Assembly: GCA_002238445.1 (NCBI GenBank)
Contig: MPML01000003.1
Coordinates: forward strand, 1 to 64,000
Length of the DNA stretch: 64,000 nucleotides
Direction of reading: 5' to 3'
Source: Caldilineaceae bacterium bin5
GTDB lineage: Bacteria > Chloroflexota > Anaerolineae > Caldilineales > Caldilineaceae
This document shows, one piece after another, positions 25,916 through 35,068 of this stretch. The notes below the pieces were generated by a model. It searched no databases, was not told the origin of the DNA, and worked only from the letters and a program-made list of their open reading frames with translations. The position numbers were made by a program, and so were the translations under genes. Position 1 is the stretch's first letter, and the number at the start of each line of letters is the position of its first letter.

Positions 25916-25998
25916 CCGCCTTCAATCGATCATCAAGCGCTCCGGTATTGACATTCACGTCCGCAACATAAGCCACTAAAGCCAAAAAAGGAAACGTG

Positions 25999-27264
25999 AT
26001 GGATAAGATCCCTCTTGCAATCGTCGGTTGTGGTGGAATGGGCCACCGCCACCTGTACGGGCTGGCAGAACTACACAACGCAGGCCTGTCACCCTTTGAG
26101 CTGGTTGGCGCCTGTGACCCTGTCCGTGCCAACGCCGAATCCTTGGCAGACGACGCCGAAGAACGCTTGGGCACCCGCCCGCAAGTTGTTGAAAGCCTGG
26201 AGGAGCTGGAAGCACTCGGTGTCGTGGCAGTGGATATTACGACCACGCCCCGTTTCCATCACACCGTGGCCGAGGAAGCAATTGCGCGCGGCTGGCATGC
26301 CATGATCGAAAAACCGGTCGGCCTCACTGTACGCGCCAGCAATCGCATCCAACAGGCGGCTGAGCGCAGCGGCAGCATAGTCAGCGTAGCTGAAAACTAC
26401 CGCCGCGATCCCATGAACAGGTTAGGCAAAGCGCTTCTGGATGCAGGCGTTATCGGCTCGCCCCGGCTGATGATTCACAACACGATCGGTGGCGGCAGCC
26501 ACATGACAATCACCGTATGGCGCCACCAGAAAAACCAGAGCGGCGTCCTGTTGGATGTCGGAGTCCATTTCTCTGACATTCTTGAGTTTTACCTCGGCCC
26601 GGTTCATACCGTCTACGCCCAATCGCGGCTGCACGAACCAATCCGGTACAATCCTGCCGCCGGCCCGTCAGGTAGTTCGACAAGCAACCCTGCCGGCGTT
26701 TACGGCAGGTGGCAGAAGGAGATGCCTGCCCAGTTTGAGGCCACCGCTGAAGACGCATCCTACGCCACGCTGCTCTTCGAAAACGGTGCAGTTGGCCAAT
26801 ACATCGAGGATCACGCAGGCCATGGCCAGGGCGTCTGGACGCGCCAGATTCATGGTTCCGCAGGTTCGCTTGAGCTGCCCTCGGACCGCTCCGGCCAGCT
26901 CATCACACTGCACAAAGACGGCGAATCGATCTGCGACGAAAGCCTGCTCGACCTGGTGCCCGACTTCCACCTCGAGCCGATGACCGCTGCGCTCTTCGGC
27001 GGCGACCGTCTGTGGGGCTACGACTTTCCATTCCAAGAGACCGATCGCAAACTGCTCGCCGCCGAGTATGGCGAACTGGGTCTGGCCATCGAAGACGGTG
27101 GCGACATCGAGGTCGACGCGGCCCAGGGCGCGCGTTCCGTTGCCCTCACCTACGCCATGTTGGAATCCAACGTGGCGGGCCGCGCGCTGACTATGGAAGA
27201 AGTGCTTTCGGAGAAGGTCGACGCTTACCAACTGGAGATCGACGAAGAGCTGGGGTTGGTGTAG
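25999..27264 (+). CDS. Gfo/Idh/MocA-family oxidoreductase
   Basis: The 421-residue NAD(P)-dependent oxidoreductase begins with the Rossmann motif LAIVGCGGMGHRHLYG. It has the family signature EKPVGLTVRASNR near residue 100, then ENYRRDPMNRLGKALLDAGVIGSPR, and a C-terminal substrate domain with VLLDVGVHFSDILEFYLGP (conserved Asp and His). The length is normal. These enzymes oxidise or reduce sugars, inositols or sugar nucleotides. A GTG precedes the ATG directly; the ATG is chosen for spacing from AAAAAAGGAAA. It is followed by a strong terminator and is transcribed alone. Confidence 0.9.
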   Translation: MDKIPLAIVGCGGMGHRHLYGLAELHNAGLSPFELVGACDPVRANAESLADDAEERLGTRPQVVESLEELEALGVVAVDITTTPRFHHTVAEEAIARGWHAMIEKPVGLTVRASNRIQQAAERSGSIVSVAENYRRDPMNRLGKALLDAGVIGSPRLMIHNTIGGGSHMTITVWRHQKNQSGVLLDVGVHFSDILEFYLGPVHTVYAQSRLHEPIRYNPAAGPSGSSTSNPAGVYGRWQKEMPAQFEATAEDASYATLLFENGAVGQYIEDHAGHGQGVWTRQIHGSAGSLELPSDRSGQLITLHKDGESICDESLLDLVPDFHLEPMTAALFGGDRLWGYDFPFQETDRKLLAAEYGELGLAIEDGGDIEVDAAQGARSVALTYAMLESNVAGRALTMEEVLSEKVDAYQLEIDEELGLV

Positions 27265-27336
27265 AGAACCTATTGCCCACCCGTGGCACCGAATCTGCAA
27301 ACTACTGTTGTTCCTGGCAGGAGCGATTGATCGATT

Positions 27337-27375
27337 CGACCAGCCCATCGAACTTGGGCTGGTCGTTGTATTTTC
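27337..27375 (+). terminator. Intrinsic terminator after the Gfo/Idh gene
   Basis: CGACCAGCCC (27337-27346) pairs perfectly with GGGCTGGTCG (27356-27365) across a 9-nt loop and is followed by TTGTATTTTC. It lies 73 nt after the stop codon. Confidence 0.75.
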
Positions 27376-27594
27376 AAGGGGAAACGCGGTCTTGGCGTTG
27401 TACGAGGTTGACTTTCAGGAATTCGCCAATGTGTTGCGTGAAACTATCGCCTACAAGTGGCCAAAGAATTCTACAGCCGTCCAGTCTCGCTGTCCCGAAC
27501 AAACGCTTTAGGACAAGGGAATCGCCGGCGCCGGGATTCTCGACAAAGACAGACCAGCCGTCTGTGCAACAGATGCCGAGTTGGGATCCGGCAA
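27376..27594. other. Convergent intergenic region
   Basis: Between the Gfo/Idh terminator and the end of the minus-strand importer. Nothing further is recognisable; short frames here are not supported. Confidence 0.4.
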
Positions 27595-28536
27595 CTAGAA
27601 TTTGATAGCCCCTTCGGTCAAGCCCCGCATAAACCACTTCTGCATCAATGCGTAAATGATGATAACCGGCAACGCGCTGAAAAGCAGCATCGTCGCGTCT
27701 GCCGCCTCTCCCGCGAACTGATTGCGGAAGCGGGGCGAGAGCGCCGACTCGTAGCTGGTTGCGAGCACCTTCTTGATACCAACCGAAATAGTCAGCTGCG
27801 CATCACGGTCGATCATCGTGTAGGTAATGATATAGTCGCTCCAGACCCCGACGAAGGCCAGCGTGCCGATGATTACCATCGCGCTGCTTGCCAATGGTAA
27901 AGCGATATACCAGAAGGTATGCCACCAACTTGCGCCGTCGATGAAAGCAGACTCTTCCACCTCCTGTGGAATCGACAGGAACGCTTGGCGCATTATGAAT
28001 ATAGCGGCTGGCAAGCCGGCGGCGAATAGCAAGATCAGGCCGAATAGGCTGTTGCGCAGCTTGAGGAAGCTCATGAGTTCATAGAGGGCCATCAACCCGC
28101 CCGCCCGGGGCACGAACATCGAAACAATAATTGCGATAAAGATAAAATCCCGGCCCCAGAAGCGCATTCGGGCGAAGGCGTAGCCGGCCAGTGCCGAGCA
28201 TAACACCTGTATGAGCGTCACGCCCCCAGCGAGGATGAAACTATTTCTCATGTAAATAGGAAGCAGTTGAATCGCCTCGAACATGTACTGATAGTTCACT
28301 AGACTAAAGCTGCTGGGGATCAACGCTGCTGAATTGGTGGAGAATTCAAGCCGGTCCTTGAAAGATGTAGCGATGATCCACAGGAGTGGCAACAACACAA
28401 TGAAAGTGACGAGGGCCAGGAGCACGTGGGAAAAGAAGTCTGTTTGCCGCAACCAGGCACGCAGCCGAAACATAGGGCTGTCTGTCATTTCTGCCGCCTG
28501 CCGGCCAATGCCGCTTGTATCTGCGTCCGACGCCAT
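27595..28536 (-). CDS. Carbohydrate ABC transporter permease, MalG-like (importer 1)
   Basis: The 313-residue inner-membrane subunit has six predicted helices starting at FFSHVLLALVTFIVLLPLLWII and the EAA loop EESAFIDGASWWHTFWYIALPL near residue 205 that docks on the ATPase. The C-terminus ends in FMRGLTEGAIKF, typical of the MalG group. It is the last gene of the importer 1 run, 82 nt after the MalF-like gene. It forms the membrane channel with that protein. No ATPase gene accompanies it. Confidence 0.9.
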   Translation of the reverse strand: MASDADTSGIGRQAAEMTDSPMFRLRAWLRQTDFFSHVLLALVTFIVLLPLLWIIATSFKDRLEFSTNSAALIPSSFSLVNYQYMFEAIQLLPIYMRNSFILAGGVTLIQVLCSALAGYAFARMRFWGRDFIFIAIIVSMFVPRAGGLMALYELMSFLKLRNSLFGLILLFAAGLPAAIFIMRQAFLSIPQEVEESAFIDGASWWHTFWYIALPLASSAMVIIGTLAFVGVWSDYIITYTMIDRDAQLTISVGIKKVLATSYESALSPRFRNQFAGEAADATMLLFSALPVIIIYALMQKWFMRGLTEGAIKF

Positions 28537-28618
28537 TCGTCCGTCCTTTATGCTAGAGATAAGCCATAATTCTGATGCTTGTCTTGGCGAAGAATTCGTG
28601 CCAGTTCAAAGCTACTCA

Positions 28619-29569
28619 CTACTGTCGCGACCAGCGGAAGATTAGCCCCGCAATTAAAGCACTGATAACGCCTATAACCAGACTGATAGCCGCGGCATAC
28701 CCAAGTCGCAGATCGCCTACCTCAAATGCTTGCTGATAAAGATACAGGCCGAGCGTGCGAGTGGAGTTGGCCGGTCCGCCATTGTTGAGAATCAACATAG
28801 GCTCGACGACCCCAAACAGTGGAAGATTCAGGACCACGATTAGAGCGAAAGTGGGTTTTAGCAACGGCGCTGTCAGAAAGCGGAACTGTTGCCAACCGTT
28901 TGCGCCGTCCAGTGATGCTGCTTCGTACATTTCACTGCCGATATTGTAGATTCCAATGAGAAACAGGAGAGTCGGAAAACCGAAGATCATCCAGATATGA
29001 GCGGCCCCAATCGAGGGTAAGGCCAATTCTCGGTCGCCCAGCCAATTGGGTGGATTCTCGATTCCCCAATCCCGCAAAACAGTATTGATAAAGCCAAACT
29101 GAAAACCGTACATCTCACCGAACATCAGGAAGATTACCGCCACCGGCAGCACGGCAGGCAGATAGACAACCCAGCGGTAAAAGGCAGCCCCTCTCTTTAC
29201 CTTCGAGATCAGCACCGCCAGAAACAAAGCGATAAGGATCATGGCAGGGGCGACGAATACCAGGTATTTCAGTGAGATTCCGGCGGCATCCATCGCTCGC
29301 CGATCTCCCACCATTTTGACGAAGTTGCCGAAACCGTTGAAGTCCCAGCGCGTATCCGGGTAGACAAAGCGATAGTCCGTAAACGCCATCGCAAAGCCGC
29401 GGAAGATCGGCCAGACGTTAAAGGTCAGATACAGGGCCATTGCCGGCGCGATGAACAGGTATCCCAGCAGGTTGCTTTTGCGGACGGCAGCCTGCCGGTC
29501 CCGCGATTGTCGATAGCTGCGAATCGCGCCAAACAGCCCACCGCCCCCAGATTCGGATTGTGCTGTCAT
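28619..29569 (-). CDS. Carbohydrate ABC transporter permease, MalF-like (importer 1)
   Basis: This permease of 316 residues starts at the ATG at 29569, 6 nt after GAGGGAG; the longer frame from 29602 lacks a ribosome site. Features are LLGYLFIAPAMALYLTFNVWPIF (helix 1), PAMILIALFLAVLISKV, and the EAA loop EMYEAASLDGANGWQQFRFLTAPLL near residue 220. It pairs with the MalG-like gene downstream and the binding protein upstream. Confidence 0.9.
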   Translation of the reverse strand: MTAQSESGGGGLFGAIRSYRQSRDRQAAVRKSNLLGYLFIAPAMALYLTFNVWPIFRGFAMAFTDYRFVYPDTRWDFNGFGNFVKMVGDRRAMDAAGISLKYLVFVAPAMILIALFLAVLISKVKRGAAFYRWVVYLPAVLPVAVIFLMFGEMYGFQFGFINTVLRDWGIENPPNWLGDRELALPSIGAAHIWMIFGFPTLLFLIGIYNIGSEMYEAASLDGANGWQQFRFLTAPLLKPTFALIVVLNLPLFGVVEPMLILNNGGPANSTRTLGLYLYQQAFEVGDLRLGYAAAISLVIGVISALIAGLIFRWSRQ

Positions 29570-29652
29570 CGAAGACTCCCTCGAAAAAGGATGAGGAATC
29601 AATCAGCAGGAGCCATCTTACTCAACTGCTGCTGATTGATCCCCGAACCTTG

Positions 29653-31065
29653 TTAGGCCATCATCATCCGATCGTAGCGACCGGACTCCTTCAACTCGTC
29701 CAGGTCGATCTGGATGCCTTCCATTGCGACTTCAATGACTTCCTCTGGCGTGACACTTTGGGTCGCGTCGCGCAGCCGCTGCAACTCAGGGGCGAGATTG
29801 CTGTTCTGGAGTCCAAAGAACAGGTTGGACGGGAACCAGACCGAGTTGCGCACCAACTCAATGCCGGCAAGTTGCCACTGCTGCACTGGGTCGTCCTTGA
29901 CAAACTCGTCGTAGGTGTACTGGTAGCAGGGCTTGGCAGCAACTTCCGTGATCTGCTTACCAGTGGCCTTGTTCTCCGGCCCAAACCACCACAGCGTGAA
30001 GTCGACCGCGCCTTGCGGGTTGGCAGCCTTGTTCAGCAGAGCGGTGGAGTTGATCCAGAATGGGGTGCCTGCTTTTGTTCCAGCGACTTCAGGATCCTCT
30101 CGGAAGAAGTTGATTCCGGTCGTGGCCGTTTCCTGTCCGAAGGTCTGCTGGGCCATTGTGCCGTGGACATCGAACGAGGTCAGCAGTGCCGTCCCGCCCT
30201 TCAACCAGTTGCCGAAGTTCTCGCCTGTAGCCGGTGCCATCAGGCCGTCTTCAACCATTTCGCGAATCCACGTCAGAGAGGCAAGGCTCGCCTCGCCTGA
30301 GATATCAATCAAACCATCGTCGGTAAGCGGCGTCTCCGTTGCCCCCCAGAGCATGGCGTACAGATCGCAAAGAGGGAAGCACGCTGCATCGAAAGGAGTC
30401 AGTTCCGGGCTGGTCTCGGCGATCTTCTCGGCCGCTTCCCGAACCGCGTCCCAAGTCATCGGCTGGCTGTCAAAACCGGCCTTCTCCATTGGTTCCCAGA
30501 ACCAGCCCAAAGCCACACTACCGACATTGCCTGGGATTCCGAACTGACTACCTTCGATCTTGTGAACCTCGAAAATCGAGGGAATGATCCCCGGTACGAC
30601 CTCGTCTGAGCCTGGAATCGACGATGCTTCGATAAACTCGTCCATGGACTGAATCAGGCCCCGACTGTGCCACCTGGGAGCGTCCCACGGAAAGACAACT
30701 ACGGCGTAGGCGTCCCAGATGAGATCGCCGGCCGCCTGGGCGGCCTGAATCTTCGTATCCGGACTGCCTGCCGGCTCTTCTATTGCTACCTGCGCTTCGA
30801 ATTCGCTGTTCCAGCGTTCTACGGCATCATCCGCCGCGTACGCGCTGCGAATGTCGGAGCGGATCAGCATGGTGATGCCTAGCGCTTCGGCGCTGGCTGC
30901 TGCCGCATCTTCCATGTCCCCGCCGCTGTCAAGGGCCGGAGCGGCGCAGGCCGCCACCACAGAGGCCAGTGTGAGCCCGCCTATTGCGCGCAAAAACTGC
31001 CTCCGGCTAAATCGGCCAATCGCCAAACCGTTAGTTTCTTTGCGAATGAGTTTCTGATCCGTCAT
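29653..31065 (-). CDS. Extracellular sugar-binding lipoprotein of ABC transporter (importer 1)
   Basis: The 470-residue protein has a Tat-type leader with twin arginines in FSRRQFLRAIGG and a lipobox SVVAAC, so it should be exported folded and anchored by a lipid on the cysteine near residue 40. The rest is a type 1 (UgpB/MalE-like) solute-binding fold with PSIFEVHKIEGSQFGIPG and NPQGAVDFTLWWFG. The ATG follows AAAGGAGC at a good distance. A perfect 16-bp palindrome lies 40 nt upstream. The sugar bound is unknown. Confidence 0.9.
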   Translation of the reverse strand: MTDQKLIRKETNGLAIGRFSRRQFLRAIGGLTLASVVAACAAPALDSGGDMEDAAAASAEALGITMLIRSDIRSAYAADDAVERWNSEFEAQVAIEEPAGSPDTKIQAAQAAGDLIWDAYAVVVFPWDAPRWHSRGLIQSMDEFIEASSIPGSDEVVPGIIPSIFEVHKIEGSQFGIPGNVGSVALGWFWEPMEKAGFDSQPMTWDAVREAAEKIAETSPELTPFDAACFPLCDLYAMLWGATETPLTDDGLIDISGEASLASLTWIREMVEDGLMAPATGENFGNWLKGGTALLTSFDVHGTMAQQTFGQETATTGINFFREDPEVAGTKAGTPFWINSTALLNKAANPQGAVDFTLWWFGPENKATGKQITEVAAKPCYQYTYDEFVKDDPVQQWQLAGIELVRNSVWFPSNLFFGLQNSNLAPELQRLRDATQSVTPEEVIEVAMEGIQIDLDELKESGRYDRMMMA

Positions 31066-31469
31066 TTCTTGCTCCTTTAGGAAATTGGATGGAATGGAAT
31101 AGGATCACACAATTGTGTGACTGAGGGTGAGACATTCATTACACTGTAGACTGGAAATAACTTGCCGGGGGGACAAGAAGGATGTACGGCGATCATACGT
31201 TGACCGGGTATCGTATAGCGCAAAAGACCGCTAATGTCAAAAATTTATGTTCCTTATTCTTCTCAAAGTAGGGCCGAAGCTGACCCAACTCGAATCTTCG
31301 GGATGACTCAGAACTGGGAAAAGGCAGGCCCGATTTGCGACCGAGCCATCGTTTCCACGTCTGTTAGATTGCCCGCTCCCTGCGTGGCAGGTCGACTTGA
31401 GGCCCTTTGGTGAATTGCCAGCCTCGTCGCCTCCGCAAAGACTCGACATAGTCCTTAGCGAAAGTCCTG
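31066..31469. other. Intergenic region upstream of importer 1
   Basis: A 404-bp gap between the LLM oxidoreductase gene and the binding-protein gene, both on the minus strand. Apart from the palindromic operator candidate at 31105-31120 and the AAAGGAGC ribosome site, nothing is recognisable. The size of the gap suggests the importer has its own promoter. Confidence 0.5.
31105..31120. promoter_or_regulatory. Perfect palindrome, operator candidate (TCACACAATTGTGTGA)
   Basis: TCACACAATTGTGTGA is a perfect 16-bp inverted repeat centred 47 bp upstream of the binding-protein start codon. Its size, symmetry and position suit a dimeric repressor or activator of the LacI or GntR type. No regulator gene of either family is in the window. 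Confidence 0.55.
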
Positions 31470-32546
31470 TCAACTGTCCCCGATGGCCGGTATCACCTCA
31501 TTCTTCAACAGTTCCATCGAGCGCAGCCAGCGCGGCTTGTCGTCCCAGTCATGACCGATGGCGAGCAGCGTTCCGAAACCGCCTGTCAAGTCGTAGATCT
31601 CTTGCAGACGGCGTGTGCACTCCTCCGCGTCCCCAACGATCGCCAGCCGCCTCACCGCGTACTCCGCCGTAACCTCTTCGTCCGGCATATCCGGGTCCTC
31701 TTTCCACCCGTCGAGACGACCCGGTCCGATCAGCTTGATCAGATACTCGAACGACTGCCCAAAGGCGCTGTTGAGAGCAAAATCGAACGCCTCTTCTGTC
31801 GACTCCCCTACGAAAATGTTGCGCGCCACCCGCCAATCTCTCCGATCAGGGGCGTCCCGTCCGGCTTCTGCCGCGCCGGCTGAGAAGGTTTCCCAGTGCT
31901 GCGCCAATGTCGACATCGGAACAAGATTTGTGCTTACGGGCAGGAATCCGCGTTGCCCCGCCATGCGCGCGGCCATCGAAGTCCCCTTCAGGATCGCCAT
32001 CGCCACTGGTGGATGCGGCTTCTGATAGGGCCGTAGGATCTGGCCCATTCCTATGTCCGGGCGCGTCTCATCGATATGAATATGCCAGTAGTCACCCTTG
32101 AAGTCGAAGGGCGCGTCTGTCGTCCACAGCTTCAACACCATGTTGATGCTTTCTACCGTCATCAGACCCAGGGTTCGGGGATCCGCCGGCAGATCAAACA
32201 AGCTGAGGTCCGTCGGAATGCCGGTCTGGCCAAAGCCGCACATCAGCCGGCCCCGCGAGAGATGGTCCAACATTGACAGCCGAACCGCCACGTTGACCGG
32301 GTGGTGGAAGGGAGCGATCGTCACCCCCGTCCCGAACTTGATCGTGCTTGTGCGGGCCATTGCATTGGCGATGAAAACGTCGTTCGAGGGCATCGGCTCC
32401 CATTTGACCGAGTGATGCTGGCCGATCCAGGCCTCAGAATACCCAAGCGCCTCGGCCCGTACGATCAACTCCAGGTCCTCTTCAAGACTCTGCGTAAAAT
32501 CCTTCTCTGGCGGGTGGACGGGCATCAGGAAATAGCCGAGTTCCAT
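31470..32546 (-). CDS. LLM-class (luciferase-like) flavin-dependent oxidoreductase
   Basis: The 358-residue protein is a bacterial luciferase-like monooxygenase: it begins MELGYFLMPVHPPEKDF, has EALGYSEAWIGQHHSVKWEPMPSN, TIKFGTGVTIAPFHHPVNVA and GRLMCGFGQTGIPTDL, all typical of the flavin-binding TIM barrel. The flavin (FMN or F420) cannot be decided from sequence. GGAGAAGAG supplies the ribosome site. It lies between the enolase-superfamily gene and importer 1 on the same strand, which suggests a shared catabolic task such as oxidative removal of a substituent (inference). Confidence 0.9.
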   Translation of the reverse strand: MELGYFLMPVHPPEKDFTQSLEEDLELIVRAEALGYSEAWIGQHHSVKWEPMPSNDVFIANAMARTSTIKFGTGVTIAPFHHPVNVAVRLSMLDHLSRGRLMCGFGQTGIPTDLSLFDLPADPRTLGLMTVESINMVLKLWTTDAPFDFKGDYWHIHIDETRPDIGMGQILRPYQKPHPPVAMAILKGTSMAARMAGQRGFLPVSTNLVPMSTLAQHWETFSAGAAEAGRDAPDRRDWRVARNIFVGESTEEAFDFALNSAFGQSFEYLIKLIGPGRLDGWKEDPDMPDEEVTAEYAVRRLAIVGDAEECTRRLQEIYDLTGGFGTLLAIGHDWDDKPRWLRSMELLKNEVIPAIGDS

Positions 32547-32639
32547 GGGCTCTTCTCCAGTTCAGTGAGACGGAAAGGTGGGTGGTTCTTCGCCCGCAAT
32601 GATCTGTTGGCACTGGGGCGAGGTATTCTTCGTGTCGGT

Positions 32640-33806
32640 TCAGACTATGGCCTGCTCCAGCCAGGCATCGTCAATTTCCAGACCGAATCCCGGGGCGTCG
32701 CTGGGGCGCACATACCCGTCCTCGATCACAGCCGTGCCCGGCAGCTTGACCATCTCCGCCAAAGGTACACCGGGCGCGGAAACGCTCTCCGATCGTTCAC
32801 CCCAGGTTACAGCCGGCATGGCCATCGAAAGGTGCTGGCCAAAGGGGTAATTCATGCCGGCATGGGCGATAACGGAAATATGATTGGCCTGCGCCAGGTG
32901 ACATATTTTGGCCGCAGCAGTGATGCCGCCGCACCAGAGCACATCCGGCTGAAAGATGTCCACCAGCCGCTTGCCTGCAGCGTGGGCGAAGGGCGCCAGA
33001 TTGTACCAGTGTTCGCCGGTAGCTAGGGTCTGCCAGGGCAATCGCTGACGGATCGACTCGTAGCCCAAGAGATCTTCCGGTTGGATATAGTCCTCCAGCC
33101 ATTTGAGGTTGTAGGGCCGCATCCGCTCGGCCAGACGCACAGTGTATTCGGGATCATATGCCGTCCAACCATCCAACATCAGCTCCACGTCGTCACCGAT
33201 GGTTTCGCGCGTGCTGGCCACCAGCTCTTCCAGTTTGTTGAGGCCCTCCAGCCCGTGTTCAGGGCCCCAGGGACTGAACAGTTTTGTCGCCTTAAAGCCA
33301 AGCTCCATATACCATTCCTGATCGAAGCCCGATGCGTAGCAGAATATCTTGTCCTTCTGAGGCCCACCCAACAGCTCGTAGACCGGCCGTCCCAGCAGCT
33401 TACCTTTGAGATCCCACAGGGCCACGTCGAGCGCACTGATGGCATAGCTGGTCACTCCGGTAGGACTGAAAGCAGAGCAAAGCCGGACCATCATGTCCCA
33501 CAGCTTCTCAGTGGCCATAACGTTTTCGCCGATAAGATTGGGGCCGAGATGTTCGTTGATGATGGCTGTGACCGGCGGGCCGTAGAGCGACATGCCAAAT
33601 CCCTGCGTCCCATCTTCAGCCGTGACCAGCACGGCCGGCCGTTTCCAAGGAGCGAAAGAAACGTGCCCCTCGCCGTTGGGAAAGCGGTCGTATCGCGCCA
33701 TCGGCCGGTTCATGTGGATGGTCTGCGCGCGGCTGGGTGTACGCGGCGGCGTCTTTGGCTTCGGGTCGGTCCTGATCTCAAACGCGCGGATCTCTTTGAT
33801 TTTCAT
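32640..33806 (-). CDS. Mandelate racemase/muconate lactonizing enzyme family protein, rhamnonate-dehydratase-like
   Basis: The 388-residue enolase-superfamily enzyme starts MKIKEIRAFEIRTDP. It has TSYAISALDVALWDLKGKLLGRPVYELLGG, the base-bearing segment GFKATKLFSPWGP, metal ligands in VELMLDGWTAYD, LKWLEDYIQPED and LATGEHWY, and a His near VIAHAGMNYPFGQH. This pattern (W.AYD, GEH, late His) is closest to L-rhamnonate dehydratase-type acid-sugar dehydratases, which give 2-keto-3-deoxy acids; the exact sugar is inferred only. It heads the importer 1 cluster, 93 nt before the LLM gene. Confidence 0.85.
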   Translation of the reverse strand: MKIKEIRAFEIRTDPKPKTPPRTPSRAQTIHMNRPMARYDRFPNGEGHVSFAPWKRPAVLVTAEDGTQGFGMSLYGPPVTAIINEHLGPNLIGENVMATEKLWDMMVRLCSAFSPTGVTSYAISALDVALWDLKGKLLGRPVYELLGGPQKDKIFCYASGFDQEWYMELGFKATKLFSPWGPEHGLEGLNKLEELVASTRETIGDDVELMLDGWTAYDPEYTVRLAERMRPYNLKWLEDYIQPEDLLGYESIRQRLPWQTLATGEHWYNLAPFAHAAGKRLVDIFQPDVLWCGGITAAAKICHLAQANHISVIAHAGMNYPFGQHLSMAMPAVTWGERSESVSAPGVPLAEMVKLPGTAVIEDGYVRPSDAPGFGLEIDDAWLEQAIV

Positions 33807-34104
33807 CTCGGTTTCCCCGTGATTATGTAGAAAACCCTGCGCAGGGGCACAGGGTTACATGTGACATGAAGGATCTGTACGGGATTCTTGTTCCTGTATG
33901 AGACATTTGCAAACGCCCATTCATTACTGAGGAACCCAAAGTGCAACCATTTGTGCCAAATCCTGGAGCTCGCCAGTACTCATGTCGGCCACAGTGAATC
34001 TCTTACGGGGCACCGAAATGTGTCCCAACAAGGAAAGCCTCTCTTCTTCTCTAGAGCGCGCTTAGGAAGGCCTACCACTACAGCACATCTCCAAACCACG
34101 AGAG
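33807..34104. other. Intergenic region, no features seen
   Basis: About 300 bp between importer 2 and the dehydratase gene. No supported gene, hairpin or repeat. Confidence 0.4.
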
Positions 34105-35049
34105 CTATCCCTTAAGGTCGGTAACGGTTATCCCCTTAAGAAAGGCGTTTTGAGAAAAGAAGAACAGGATCAAACAGGGTAGTATGATAATGAGTGCAGC
34201 GGCCATATAAAGGTGCCACGGCGTTCCCCGAAAGGCCACATTGAAGTTCGCCAAGAACAATGTCAGCGTAAAGTTCTTTGGCGTAGACAGAATGATCAGC
34301 GGGCCGAGGAAATCATTCCAGAAGAAAACGAAAGCGAATACCGCGACCGCCGCCAGAGCCGGCTTGGAAAGTGGCAGGATGATCCGAATGAATATGTGCC
34401 ACCGCGACGCGCCGTCAAGATAGGCCGCTTCGTCATACTCTATCGGAATCGTCATGAAAAACTGGCGTAGCAAAAAGATGTTCCACGCCGATCCGAACCA
34501 ATGGGGAATCATGAGCGGCCACAGCGTGTCTAGCCAGCCGAGCCTTTGCCAAATGATAAACTGAGGCACCATTACCACTGCGAATGGAATCATGAGCGTA
34601 CTCAGGATCCCCAGGAAGATGACGTTTTTGCCCGGGAACTCCAGCCGGGCGAATGCATAGGCCACCAGCGCACTGGAAAATATCGTCGAGACGACTCCAT
34701 TCACGGATACGATCATCGTGTTGATCGCATACGTATAGACGGGCGGATCCGTCTCGTACTGCATCGTAAATGCTGTGATGAAATTCGACCACATTACCGG
34801 CTTGGGTATCCACGTGGGCGGTAACGTAAAGACCTGGTTGGAGGGCTTGAGAGCCGTGTTCAACATCCAATAGAATGGCAATAAGAACAGAAACGCCGCC
34901 AAAATGAGAAGCGCGTAAATCACTAACAACCGCACAAGGCCGGTCTGGAATCGATTGCCCAGCAGGTGGGTACGCATTCTGCTGGGGCGTGTGTATCGCT
35001 CGCTGCCCAGACGTTCAGTTGTTGGAACTGTTTCGTTGCCAACTACCAT
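34105..35049 (-). CDS. Carbohydrate ABC transporter permease, MalG-like (importer 2)
   Basis: The likely start is the ATG at 35049, after GGGAGAAG; an upstream frame from 35109 would overlap the preceding permease. The 314-residue product has a first helix LVIYALLILAAFLFLLPFYWML and the EAA loop EYDEAAYLDGASRWHIFIRIILPL. It ends FLKGITVTDLKG as MalG-type proteins do. It is the third gene of importer 2, close behind its partner. Confidence 0.9.
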   Translation of the reverse strand: MVVGNETVPTTERLGSERYTRPSRMRTHLLGNRFQTGLVRLLVIYALLILAAFLFLLPFYWMLNTALKPSNQVFTLPPTWIPKPVMWSNFITAFTMQYETDPPVYTYAINTMIVSVNGVVSTIFSSALVAYAFARLEFPGKNVIFLGILSTLMIPFAVVMVPQFIIWQRLGWLDTLWPLMIPHWFGSAWNIFLLRQFFMTIPIEYDEAAYLDGASRWHIFIRIILPLSKPALAAVAVFAFVFFWNDFLGPLIILSTPKNFTLTLFLANFNVAFRGTPWHLYMAAALIIILPCLILFFFSQNAFLKGITVTDLKG

Positions 35050-35068
35050 TATCACTTCTCCCGCTGGG

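Noticed and set aside
27308-27511. 67-codon frame after the Gfo/Idh gene
   Set aside because: It overlaps the terminator stem and has no ribosome site or family resemblance.
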